Shown: positions 1-7,447 of the stretch, in pieces
Layout of the letters: every line of letters starts with the position of its first letter
How positions within the stretch are numbered: position 1 is the first letter of the stretch
DNA from: an uncultured Kineothrix sp.
Lineage (GTDB): Bacteria; Bacillota; Clostridia; Lachnospirales; Lachnospiraceae
Length of the DNA: 14,442 bases
NCBI GenBank assembly: GCA_910588855.1
Contig: CAJUSR010000045.1
Span: 1 to 14,442 of the forward strand
Direction: 5' to 3'
The notes under the pieces: model-generated
The model's input: only the letters and a program-made list of their open reading frames with translations
Database searches by the model: none
Told to the model about the DNA's origin: nothing
Program-made: the position numbers and the translations under genes

Positions 1-2596
1 CTTCTGCTGCCGCAAAATCGCGTTGTTCTTGGGCAATTCTGCCCAGCTGATGGTAGGCGCTGGCCATAGGTTCCCAATCATTAGAAGTTTCGGCTTTTTC
101 TGCAAGTGCCGAATACAACTTATTCGCTTCTGCAAACCGGCGCATTTCTTTCGCATGATATGCAAGGCTTTGGGTTAAGGCCATATAATATATATCCATA
201 TCCCGGGCTTCCGCCAGTCGTCTTGCATAGTAAAAATTCTCAATATTCCTCTCGTAGACAGTCTTTACCTGATACAGCGGCTTACCGGTCAAAGCGTCTG
301 CAAGTCTTCCCATAATATCCGCAAAACTTATCTGCAGGGGCTCCGGGGCAGGCGTCTGCCGTAGCAGATATCCCCGCAGGGCAGGGTGGAGCTGGTAGAC
401 ATTCTGTCCTATATGGGTGCAGAAACCGGCATTTTCCAAGATATGATAGCATGCGTTGACCATATCCGGTTCCACAGGATATCCTGTCGCATTCAGCATT
501 GCTTTCACATAGTCCGCATCTACGTGAAAGTCATGCAGGCCGGTCACCTGCAATACGGGGAGATACCGTTCTGTAAGGCTGCTGCCGAATACGGCATAAG
601 CAGCCTGCAGCCGCCGGGTACTCTCGTCCCCCTCCATCCCCTCAAAGCTGCTTTTCAGGTCAGTCAGTAGCTGTCTGGCGGAGCAATGTTGAAGCCGTAG
701 CAATATGGACCGGATGGCCAGGGGATTGCCACACAGCCTGTCAAGAATTGCAGCGTAGGTCTCGTTGCTTCGGTCCAGTGTCAGGCCAAGATCTCTTACG
801 ACAGCATTGCAGTATTCCCAAAGGTCTTCACCAGCCAGACCGACCAAAGGAAGCCGGTAGCAGGATGATACCGGTAGCCAGGATTCCTCGTTTCTGCTTG
901 TGAGCAGCACCTTCGTTTTGCCTGCACGGAGTTCTTTCAGCAGTCGGGCCAGGATATCCCGGTCCTCTGCGCTGAGTTGGGGCTGAATCTCCGTTCCATC
1001 AATGCCGGAAGCGGATTCAAAGTTATCCCACACCAGCAGGCAGGACCTGTTCCGCAGCAGCTGCGTCAGGATTTTCTGCTTTTCCTCTTTTGGCTTTGCC
1101 AAGGAAGAAGTGTTCGCCAGTTCGTCCAGCAGCTGGTTGATAACATACTCGGCGGAATGGATTTTCTGGAAGTTGAACCAGAAAACGTTCTCCCGCAGCC
1201 CGCCGGTCTGGCTCAACCAGCGCAGGAAGCCTTTTGCCAGACTGGTCTTGCCGACTCCGGTCTGACCATGTATCAGGATTGCAGTCTGGGGCTGGCGGAG
1301 CATGGCGCGCTCCAGCCTCTGGATATCGCGTCCTCTACCGATAAAGCCGTAATCACCGTCCACCCTTGCGCCCTTTGGCAGTACGGAAGCTTCTCCGCCT
1401 GCTCCCTCTGTGGAACGAAGCCGCGGTAAAACCGCGCTTTCAGAAGATAGTTGCTGGTATAGGACTGGAACGACCCAGTCCTGCAGGGGCAGCTGCCCCA
1501 CAATGCAGTCCCGTGCGGACTGCCGTAGCATTTTTCCCCGGCCGGCGCGTACTGCTTCGGATACTTTGCCGGTGGAAAACAGACGCTCATAAAATGCCGG
1601 AATGAACGCTTTTGCGCCGCTTACATAGAGGGAGTATCCCATAGCCACCACGCTGCGGACGCCAGCCTTGATCAGTCCTGCTGCTACGCTGGCAAAAGGG
1701 TCCTGTGCCTGGTCATCAATCATGCCGGACTGGCATGCGTTCACTACCATAAATGGGATGTTATATTCCGCAAGCAGCTGGGCAAGCAGCCTTGTGTCAA
1801 CCGGATCAGGTCCGCTGCTGTCTGTTTCAAAAATAAGCTGGCCTTCAGGGGCGGCATACAGGTTCCCAGCAGGTGCGTCCATGACCGCGCCGTAACCGCC
1901 ATGACCGTCAAAATGTACAATATGGTAGTGGCCGGGGTGGTCGTAAAGCACCTTCCTCAGTTGATCAAAGGTCGGCGGACGCAGGATGTCCATAGTGACG
2001 GGCAGTCTGTTTTGGCTGATGTACTCTACAAGACTGTTGGCCAGTATATTATAGCTGACATCGTTTTCCCCGTAAGGACGGGGAATGACATATAAAATAT
2101 GGATAGCCTCCTGGGTCGGAGTGGACGGCAGGGGCGGCGGGTCGCCGATGCTGGAGAGTTGCCGGTCAATACAGCAGCGCAGAGCCAGCCAGCCGTCATC
2201 CCTGCTGTACAGGGCCTCCCAGGGCCAGGACATGATTTCGGGCGAATCGCTTGTAATCTTAATGCGGAAACCTTGAAAATTCCGCCTTTTTGCATCTTGG
2301 TACCAGTCCCGCGCGTATCCGGTAAACAGCGTGTCGAAGAGCATGGCGCCCCATACCTGCATAGTCTTTGCGACGCACTCTGCCAATTGGGGGTATACGC
2401 CAAAGGGGCTCTGCAGATAGTTTTCTAGATACCAGCGCAGTTCAGGAAGGAATTGTTTTGCAGGATGCCCTTCCACAGGAAACTTTGCGGGATCTGGCAA
2501 GACGACCGCCGTAGTGCGCTTCATATCCATGCTGCGGATTACCTCGAACATAGCGCTGCCGTTCTGATTACAGGTATGATGAATCTGAAGTTCCAT
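1..2596 (-). CDS. CHAT protease / NB-ARC (STAND) NTPase / TPR protein, C-terminus beyond left edge
   Basis: The reading frame is open for 865 residues from an ATG at 2596 to the window edge. The start is fixed by AAAGGAGGT seven bases upstream. An N-terminal region leads into a CHAT (caspase-HetF) fold: the catalytic pair is His232 in HFDGHGG (residues 228-234) and Cys288 in VVNACQSG. A linker is followed by an NTPase: P-loop GQTGVGKT (444-451), Walker B-like LLVWDNFE (520-527), VLLTSRNE (563-570) and a GNPLA motif near 623-627, as in NB-ARC/STAND proteins. From about residue 805 the helices match TPR, for example AYHQLGRIAQEQRDFAAAE at the edge. Known STAND proteases bind a trigger through the repeats, oligomerise with ATP and switch on the effector. 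A role in anti-phage abortive infection is inferred; the substrate is unknown. The gene looks richer in GC than the AT-rich DNA to its right. Both catalytic residues and the P-loop are intact. Confidence 0.9.
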   Translation of the reverse strand, partial: MELQIHHTCNQNGSAMFEVIRSMDMKRTTAVVLPDPAKFPVEGHPAKQFLPELRWYLENYLQSPFGVYPQLAECVAKTMQVWGAMLFDTLFTGYARDWYQDAKRRNFQGFRIKITSDSPEIMSWPWEALYSRDDGWLALRCCIDRQLSSIGDPPPLPSTPTQEAIHILYVIPRPYGENDVSYNILANSLVEYISQNRLPVTMDILRPPTFDQLRKVLYDHPGHYHIVHFDGHGGYGAVMDAPAGNLYAAPEGQLIFETDSSGPDPVDTRLLAQLLAEYNIPFMVVNACQSGMIDDQAQDPFASVAAGLIKAGVRSVVAMGYSLYVSGAKAFIPAFYERLFSTGKVSEAVRAGRGKMLRQSARDCIVGQLPLQDWVVPVLYQQLSSESAVLPRLRSTEGAGGEASVLPKGARVDGDYGFIGRGRDIQRLERAMLRQPQTAILIHGQTGVGKTSLAKGFLRWLSQTGGLRENVFWFNFQKIHSAEYVINQLLDELANTSSLAKPKEEKQKILTQLLRNRSCLLVWDNFESASGIDGTEIQPQLSAEDRDILARLLKELRAGKTKVLLTSRNEESWLPVSSCYRLPLVGLAGEDLWEYCNAVVRDLGLTLDRSNETYAAILDRLCGNPLAIRSILLRLQHCSARQLLTDLKSSFEGMEGDESTRRLQAAYAVFGSSLTERYLPVLQVTGLHDFHVDADYVKAMLNATGYPVEPDMVNACYHILENAGFCTHIGQNVYQLHPALRGYLLRQTPAPEPLQISFADIMGRLADALTGKPLYQVKTVYERNIENFYYARRLAEARDMDIYYMALTQSLAYHAKEMRRFAEANKLYSALAEKAETSNDWEPMASAYHQLGRIAQEQRDFAAAE

Positions 2597-2640
2597 AGGA
2601 ACGACCTCCTTTGAAATAAAGATTAGTGCTAAATATATAT

Positions 2641-2649
2641 ATTATATCA
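2641..2649 (-). promoter_or_regulatory. Extended -10 promoter element of the CHAT/NB-ARC gene
   Basis: On the minus strand the sequence reads TGATATAAT, a consensus extended -10 box (TGnTATAAT). It would start transcription about 38 bases before the ATG at 2596. No good -35 box is visible, which is usual for extended -10 promoters. Assignment is by motif only. Confidence 0.5.
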
Positions 2650-2726
2650 TACAAGCCAGGTGGTGCATAGAGCGACCCATTCACCTTGAAGTTTTTCGCT
2701 GATTCTATGATCTATTTATACTGCTT

Positions 2727-2821
2727 CTATTCCGGTAAGCGTTCCTCGTACATGATGCTCAGTTTCCCATAGAGCGATTCCAGTTCCAGATTAGCATTAT
2801 CCATTTCTGTGCTGTTTCCAT
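2727..2821 (-). pseudogene. Small frameshifted ORF with strong ribosome binding site
   Basis: On the minus strand an ATG at 2821 is preceded by GGAGGA at a good distance. It opens METAQK and then runs into a stop after 20 residues. A second frame starting at an ATG at 2804 gives the protein-like string MDNANLELESLYGKLSIMY and ends at 2727. Joining the two by a single base shift would make a peptide of about 31 residues rich in Leu and Glu. The good RBS with a broken frame suggests decay of a small gene or the 5' end of a larger one. The family is not recognised. Confidence 0.35.
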
Positions 2822-2929
2822 GTATATCTCCTCCAAATTTTATTTTTGTTCATTATATTATGCTGTCATTATAATTGTATAATAATGCCATGTTGGGATG
2901 GATAATAGGCACTGTCATTAATCCTAACT

Positions 2930-3105
2930 TTGCCAAGGTCTGTGGCACAGGGGGCAAAACCGGACAGATTCGTTGGCTTCAATGGATGCTATGGGTATGA
3001 CTACTATGCCGGGGATAAGAGCATAACCGTCAAAGAGGAAGAGGCCAGAGGTGTCCACATGGTTTATGACATGTATCTGGAGGGTTGCGGAACGGCATAT
3101 TTTAG
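2930..3105 (+). pseudogene. Large serine recombinase, central fragment
   Basis: The frame encodes GAKPDRFVGFNGCYGYDYY followed by ITVKEEEARGVHMVYDMYLE and GCGTAY. This is the pattern of the 'recombinase' domain (PF07508 type) of large serine integrases: GYDY, a short variable stretch, then I.EEEA..V..I/VYDMYL.G.GT. In intact enzymes the resolvase catalytic domain precedes this segment; neither its Ser active-site motif nor an in-frame continuation is present here. After GTAY the similarity stops and the frame continues as low-complexity, Phe-rich sequence. A matching C-terminal remnant lies downstream on the same strand at about 4496-4860, so the two probably belonged to one gene of an integrated element. 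Non-functional as it stands. Confidence 0.7.
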
Positions 3106-3275
3106 AAATGCCAGCACTTTCTGCCTTCATTTTCTATTTCTGCCGTCGCCTTTTTTCTTCTCCAAAAAATTCCGATATCCTATTTTGAGTATGCCACTAC
3201 TTTTTGCTAGCATTTTTGATATAGGTATTGCACTTTTTGACGGCACTTGTCCTTTTGGCGCGTATGGAGGGATTT

Positions 3276-3425
3276 ATGAATGTACTTGAAGCAGTGAGGG
3301 AGAATGGGATAACCGCGAAAAAATCTTGACACTATCGTTTTGAAAAAGGCTTCCGCCTCATCGCAGAAATGGCACACGATGTTAAAATCGGTTTAGTACT
3401 TGCAAATGGTGCATTATCTTCTTAG
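3276..3425 (+). pseudogene. Small ORF of about 49 residues interrupted by an in-frame stop
   Basis: An ATG at 3276 sits five bases after GGAGG. It encodes MNVLEAVRENGITAKKS, then meets TGA at 3327. The same frame continues without a break as HYRFEKGFRLIAEMAHDVK and on to a TAG at 3423. The two halves in one frame suggest one small gene with a nonsense mutation, or the truncated start of a larger gene. Family unknown. It lies between two recombinase remnants and may be cargo of the decayed element. Confidence 0.3.
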
Positions 3426-3510
3426 GTTAATGGTGAGGGTGATATCCCCATAAAAGCCTAAACACCACTTTACTAAGTTCCCCAATCGGCAAATAAAGCC
3501 CCAATGTGGC

Positions 3511-3753
3511 TTAATTCAGGTAAATCCATTCGTGGTCGGCATTGGTTATATCATCCGCATTATCCTCGGAAGGGCAATATATATGCTGCGTTTCGTCCGA
3601 AGGGTTTTCCTGTGGAATAGGAATAGAGGCTTCCTGTTCCGATTCCGATTTCTTTAAATCCGGGAGTTCTTTATTTTCTGCAAACGGAACGAGCCGGGTT
3701 ATAGATTGGAGTATAAATAATATTAAGAGTATTATTAAAAAATTTTTTCGCAT
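3511..3753 (-). CDS. Small membrane-anchored or secreted protein, 80 residues
   Basis: The ATG at 3753 is preceded by AAAGGAA with a seven-base spacer. The N-terminus MRKNF is followed by a hydrophobic stretch LIILLILFILQSI (residues 6-18), typical of a signal peptide or a single membrane anchor. There is no lipobox cysteine; a signal peptidase site near VPFA (22-25) is possible. The remaining 55 residues are polar and acidic, rich in Glu, Asp, Ser and Pro, with one Cys, and probably disordered outside the membrane. No family is recognised. It stands alone on the minus strand inside mobile-element debris, with a dyad-rich promoter region upstream (3790-3843). It may be real because of the RBS and the sensible topology, but function is unknown. 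Confidence 0.55.
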   Translation of the reverse strand: MRKNFLIILLILFILQSITRLVPFAENKELPDLKKSESEQEASIPIPQENPSDETQHIYCPSEDNADDITNADHEWIYLN

Positions 3754-3789
3754 TTAAAACTTCCTTTAATAAGAACAACGATTACAGCA

Positions 3790-3843
3790 TTGAGTTACTA
3801 TAATATTAATTTTATTGATAGTATTAATACTATAATAACTCAA
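3790..3843. repeat. Inverted repeat with nested palindrome upstream of the 80-residue gene
   Basis: TTGAGTTACTATAAT (3790-3804) is mirrored by ACTATAATAACTCAA (3829-3843). The outer eight bases TTGAGTTA pair perfectly and the arms overall differ at two of fifteen positions. Inside lies a perfect 14-bp palindrome TAGTATTAATACTA (3819-3832). On the minus strand TTGAGT followed 17 bases later by TATCAA could serve as a weak promoter for the gene starting at 3753, so the dyads may be operators. Confidence 0.5.
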
Positions 3844-4243
3844 TTGAAGACTATATACAATACATGAATAAACTTGGTATTATTTGGTCTATGTGTCATG
3901 GTATAGGCAGTGCTTACTCCGATTGTTAATCATTTTAGATAATCCCAATTAGCTCAACTTTTTGTTTATATAATCGAGGGCTGGGATGAGAAAAAAGTTG
4001 GGATAACTAAGTTTACCAGCTTTTCAAAACGAAATAGAATGCGGATAGAACGGTGGATATTTCCGGATGTATAGTGTGAAAAGTCAGATTGATAGCTGAT
4101 TTTATCACATGGCTATTTGTACCGGAGCGTCACAAATAAGCCCTGATGAACCCGTCGCGTAAACGCTCCGGAATGGAGACTAAGATGTATAATTAGAAAG
4201 TGTAAAAAATCAGCTTGGGGTGGAAAACAAAAAAGAAGGAGGG
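3844..4243. other. Gene-free stretch with hairpins, left of the MITE
   Basis: No convincing coding frame is seen. Two dyads are visible. CAACTTTTT (3955-3963) pairs with AAAAAGTTG (3992-4000). CCGGAGCGT (4122-4130) pairs perfectly with ACGCTCCGG (4163-4171) across a 32-base loop. The second is GC-rich in an AT-rich setting and may belong to a structured RNA or an element end. Nothing here matches a known RNA class that I can recognise. Confidence 0.4.
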
Positions 4244-4252
4244 GCTTTTAAG
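4244..4252. repeat. Target site duplication, left copy (gcttttaag)
   Basis: The 9-bp sequence GCTTTTAAG directly abuts the left terminal repeat of the 194-bp element. An identical copy abuts the right terminal repeat at 4447-4455. This is the signature of transposition with a 9-bp staggered cut. Confidence 0.85.
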
Positions 4253-4446
4253 CAATGTCATTTAGTTAACGGTACCGGACGCCGTGAGGAACAGAAAATG
4301 CTCCGTCACCACGCTTCCGCTCGGTAAAAAGCGTAACGGACACTAAACTCGTGAGGAACCTCGTTAAGTGCCGACGTTTTTTAACGGGTTCCTTGAGCAT
4401 TTTATGTTCCTCACGGCTGAATCAAGGCACTAACTAAATGACATTG
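4253..4446. mobile_element. MITE-like element, 194 bp, non-coding
   Basis: The ends are perfect 16-bp terminal inverted repeats: CAATGTCATTTAGTTA at 4253-4268 and its reverse complement at 4431-4446. Exact 9-bp direct repeats GCTTTTAAG flank the element on both sides. Inside the ends is a second inverted pair of 23 bases (4281-4303 and 4395-4417, one mismatch) that begins GCCGTGAGGAACA. A third, imperfect pair flanks the centre (around 4353-4367 and 4380-4392, AGGAACC against GGTTCCT). The strand could fold into one long hairpin. There is no transposase frame, so it must have been moved in trans by a related insertion sequence. A 9-bp duplication is known for some IS4-family (IS10/IS50) and IS5-family (IS903) elements; the parent cannot be assigned from sequence alone. 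Confidence 0.85.
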
Positions 4447-4455
4447 GCTTTTAAG
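4447..4455. repeat. Target site duplication, right copy (gcttttaag)
   Basis: Identical to the copy at 4244-4252 and immediately adjacent to the right terminal repeat of the element. Removing the element and one copy would restore GGGCTTTTAAGAATGC as the empty site. Confidence 0.85.
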
Positions 4456-4495
4456 AATGCGTTTTAGTTGCTGGCACATAAATAACTTTGAGGGT

Positions 4496-4860
4496 GTGCT
4501 GGATATCGTACTATCATATGTGGAAGAGCTGGCAGACAGCAAGGAAAATATCAGAAGAAAATAGCAGGTGGATAGGTGGATAAGGGCATGGTTGTGCTGG
4601 AACCAAAAAATCACGAATGACAGATATGCTGATAGATGGTACAATAACGAAAAAGGTGTACGGGCAGAAACGGGAGGAACTAACAAGGAAGCCACATAAA
4701 TTTGCTGGGAGAAAATTACTCCGTGAGGACGGCATCTGTACATAGAAGGATAGCAACAGGCAGATGCCGGAATTGCGGAACATATTTTTGAAGGAAGAAG
4801 TGCTTGACAGATTTGACCGTGCTGTTTTTAGGGCATCATTGACAGGGTGATGGCGGCTGA
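4496..4860 (+). pseudogene. Large serine recombinase, C-terminal remnant
   Basis: Several broken frames read in order like the C-terminal coiled-coil region of a large serine recombinase. First, VLDIVLSYVEELADSKENI (4496-4564, ending in a stop). Then MTDMLIDGTITKKVYGQKRE and following residues from 4617 to a TAG at 4743. The same frame then continues with ELRNIFLKEEVLDRF and DRAVFR. After a one-step frame change near 4832 it reads GIIDRVMAAE. The order 'L.dmlidG.It.e.Y...R.el' followed by 'FD..vFr.iIDrV' is characteristic of TnpX/Tn4451-like recombinases. At least one nonsense codon and two frame changes make it dead. It pairs with the central fragment at 2930-3105. The MITE lies just upstream. 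Confidence 0.65.
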
Positions 4861-4966
4861 AACATGTTCATTAAGCAGTGTCAATACATGTGGAAATATT
4901 CCATTTATTACCTACACTTAACCAAATAAACATACCCATGTGAAACTAGGCATGGACGAGCTTGGT

Positions 4967-4995
4967 TTGACAACAATAAAGAGCGAAGCTGTTTA
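4967..4995 (+). promoter_or_regulatory. Possible promoter of the GmrSD-like gene
   Basis: A perfect -35 hexamer TTGACA lies at 4967-4972, about 58 bases before the ATG at 5030. Seventeen bases downstream is TGTTTATG, a poor -10 match. The gap from the recombinase debris to the gene otherwise holds nothing recognisable, so this is the best promoter candidate, with low confidence. Confidence 0.25.
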
Positions 4996-5029
4996 TGGGG
5001 AAATCGCTAAAGATAAAGGAGATAAAATT

Positions 5030-5731
5030 ATGCAACCTTTTAAGGTATGGGTATTTTCGGATTTAATCGAAAAAAACAAAAGAGTATTTAAAATACCAGT
5101 ATATCAACGCAATTATGACTGGTCTAATATCCAGTGTGAAAAACTTTATCAGGATATTATGAAGGCAAATGAACAGGACCACAAGCATTTTACAGGAACA
5201 ATTGTCTATATTGTGGGCCATGATGGCAGCAACTTAAACGAAGTATTGATTATAGACGGACAGCAACGTTTTACTACTGTGTATATTCTTTTAAAGGCGC
5301 TTTACGATGCTGCAAAAGGGGTATCAGTCAGAATAGAAACCGAAATAGAAGAAGTAATGTTTAATAGAAACTGCGGTGAAAAATATAAGCTGAAATTGAA
5401 ACCGGTGAAATCGGATAATAAGCAATTGCAGCTTCTGATTAAAGATAAAATTGATGAAATGGATAGAAATTCTAATATCTATAAAAATTATGTTACTTTC
5501 AGTAATTTGATTCAGGATACATGCACATCGGGCTTAGAGTTGAGCGATATCCTTAATGGTATTAAAAAGCTTGAAATGGTAGAAATCGTCCTGGATAAAT
5601 CGCAGGGCGACGAACCACAGAAAATTTTTGAGTCCATCAATTCAACCGGGCTGGAATTAAGTTTGGCAGATTTGGTTAGAAATTACCTGCTTATGGATGA
5701 TGAAAACCAGGATGAACTCTCAGATAAGTAA
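5030..5731 (+). pseudogene. GmrSD-like type IV restriction enzyme, N-terminal DUF262 fragment
   Basis: The start is set at the ATG at 5030 because AAAGGAG lies eight bases upstream; an upstream GTG at 4940 in the same frame has no comparable site. The 233-residue product carries the DUF262 (ParB/sulfiredoxin-like, GmrS) hallmarks: IPVYQRNYDW at residues 22-31, IDGQQRFTT at 75-83 and FESINSTGLELS...LVRNYLLM near 196-218. In this family DUF262 uses NTP hydrolysis to regulate a DUF1524 HNH nuclease that cuts modified phage DNA. The frame ends at TAA just after DDENQDELSDK. The matching continuation is in another frame at 5697-5915, and the segment that usually follows LLM...EL appears shortened, so a small deletion plus a frame change is likely. 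Split two-protein GmrS/GmrD systems exist, so residual function cannot be excluded. Confidence 0.75.
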
Positions 5732-5915
5732 GTCTGTAAACGGCAAAAATGCATATCGTTTATTTACGGAACATTGTGAAGGGAATAATCTAAACCACGA
5801 AGATATGTTGAAAAAATTGCGGAGGACATCGAAATATTATGGAGCTTTTATAGGTGAAAATAATTTTTATAGTGAGGAAGTTTCAGCCTATCTGGGAGCT
5901 TTCTATTACTATTAA
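5697..5915 (+). pseudogene. GmrSD-like enzyme, middle fragment in second frame
   Basis: From about 5730 this frame reads NGKNAYRLFTEHCEGNNLNH and continues through MLKKLRRTSKYYGAFIG to YLGAFYYY before a TAA. This resembles the helical middle of DUF262-DUF1524 proteins. The next frame picks up with KQTTIVPLLFRMFDDFED; deleting one T near 5911-5913 would give FYYYKQTT and rejoin the two. It is therefore a piece of the same gene, not a separate one. The overlap with the N-terminal fragment before 5730 is probably spurious. Confidence 0.6.
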
Positions 5916-7326
5916 GCAAACAACAATTGTTCCTCTTTTGTTCAGGATGTTTGACGACTTTGAGGATAAGAATATTGACGAAGAAACCCTTTGCAAAGTG
6001 TTGAAATATTTACTTACATATCTTGTCAGAATAACTGCTTGTGAAATTAACAAGAATTTGTCAAAATTTATGAAATCCATGTATGATAGGGTAATTGACG
6101 GGAATTATGACAATTACTATGAAAAATTTGTCATCTTTCTTAATGATTCAAAGACAAATGACCGCATGCCTACCGATAAGGAATTTGGGGATGCACTTAT
6201 TTATAAACCGCTTTATAAGAAGCCGATTTGCAAGTTTGTGCTTTGTGTAATTGAGAACTCAACGAAAGAGCATCTTGATGTCGGCAATCTTACCATAGAA
6301 CATATTTTACCACAGAAAGCAAATTCTGCAGTATGGAAAAAAGAAGTTGGCGGTAATTATGGTAAAGTATATGATAAGTACCTGCATACACTTGGGAATT
6401 TAACGATTACAGGGCATAACAGTGAATTGGGAACGAAACCATTTAACGACAAAAAGAAAATCATTCGTGATAATTCAAAGGCTAATGTGTTGAATAAGGA
6501 AGTTTTATCGGCAGATAAATGGGATGAAGAGTCAATTTTAAAGAGAGCAAAGACGCTATCTAATATTTTAATTGGCGAATTTGAATATATTGAGAAACAT
6601 GCTGATGTTATCGAAACAAATGAATTGAGCTTTGGAGTCAATAGTGGCATTAATTTTACGAAAACTAAGCCGGAGGAATTTTCATTCGTTGGTGAATATG
6701 TTAAAGTATTAAGCTGGATTGATTTACTCGCCAAGTTCATTAATATTGCTTATGATTGGGATATGGAAACATTTCATGACTTGGCGGAAAAGGACTATTC
6801 GATTTCAAATGCAGACAGAGTATATATAAGCAATGATGAAAGAAAACTCCGAAAAGCCAGGCAAATTGGCAATAGTGGTATTTTTTATGAGACCAATCTG
6901 TCAGCAAATAATATCATTTCATTTATTAAAGATTTGCTGTTAAAGATGAAATTAGAAATTGAAGATTTCAGTTTCTCCCTGTCAGATACACTTTTTGATA
7001 TCAACGATGAAAATACCTGGTCAGAAGGGTTTGTGCCGGTTGGGAAATTATTTTATAATTTGATGGAAGATCTTATCAATAAATCAAAGATTACTAAAGC
7101 CGAACTTGAAGAACTGAAAACAAAAGAATACACCAAATCATTATTCTGTGGCACAGATTATCCGGCAGTTGCAAACCACAGGACAGGCAATATGGGCAAC
7201 TCCGCTTGCAAGAGATATAGGGCTAAACCGTTACGGTTTGATGATTCTGATATTTACATTTCTACGCAGTTTTCGGAGACCAGCAGGGACGCTGTGATTG
7301 AATGGTACAAAGGGCATTTGATATGA
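5854..7326 (+). pseudogene. GmrSD-like enzyme, C-terminal DUF1524 (HNH) fragment with extra C-terminal domains
   Basis: Family similarity starts near 5917 (KQTTIVPLLFRMFDDFED), and the residues before it belong to an out-of-frame overlap. The DUF1524 HNH-like nuclease core is intact: LTIEHILPQ with the catalytic His codon at 6301, then LHTLGNLTITGHNSELGTKPF with Asn codons at 6397 and 6418, and WDEESILKRAKTL. Two further modules follow. One carries the motif IGNSGIFYETNLSANNIISF near 6865-6925, seen at the C-terminus of many restriction-associated proteins. The last runs FCGTDYPAV to W-Y-K-G-H at the end, another common restriction C-terminal pattern. I cannot name the latter two families with certainty. 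The nuclease domain is complete, but the frame lacks a good start of its own, so translation is doubtful. It ends 121 bases before the methyltransferase operon. Confidence 0.75.
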
Positions 7327-7378
7327 TTATTTTTCGGTTGGAAACCGGCATTGGGAAATTATCAAATTTTCCTGCAAA

Positions 7379-7391
7379 ATAAAGGCAGGGA
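7379..7391 (+). repeat. 13-bp direct repeat, left copy (ATAAAGGCAGGGA)
   Basis: Identical to 12539-12551. The two copies bracket the three-gene operon. The left copy lies 57 bases before the first methyltransferase ATG, and its GCAGG also pairs with CCTGC at 7371-7375 in a small hairpin. Confidence 0.5.
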
Positions 7392-7447
7392 ATGGAATAT
7401 CTGGGTAAAAAGCAGGCAAAGGGCTATCGGACAGGAGGAACATAAAC

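Noticed and set aside
106..2428. Several open frames on the plus strand and one alternative minus frame of 60-150 codons.
   Set aside because: They lie entirely inside the continuous 865-codon CHAT/NB-ARC gene on the minus strand, which has clear motifs and a good RBS. They have no RBS or family pattern of their own.
4411..4783. Two minus-strand frames of 110 and 89 codons.
   Set aside because: They cross the right end of the MITE and the recombinase remnant, lack a good RBS and look like low-complexity antisense translation.
4940..5029. N-terminal extension of the DUF262 gene from a GTG at 4940.
   Set aside because: There is no ribosome binding site at the GTG, and an excellent one precedes the ATG at 5030, right before the usual family start.
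5697..5918. Programmed ribosomal frameshifting to join the GmrSD-like fragments.
   Set aside because: Neither junction shows a slippery heptamer or a clear downstream pseudoknot, and the first junction also appears to lack codons. Mutation or sequencing error is more likely.
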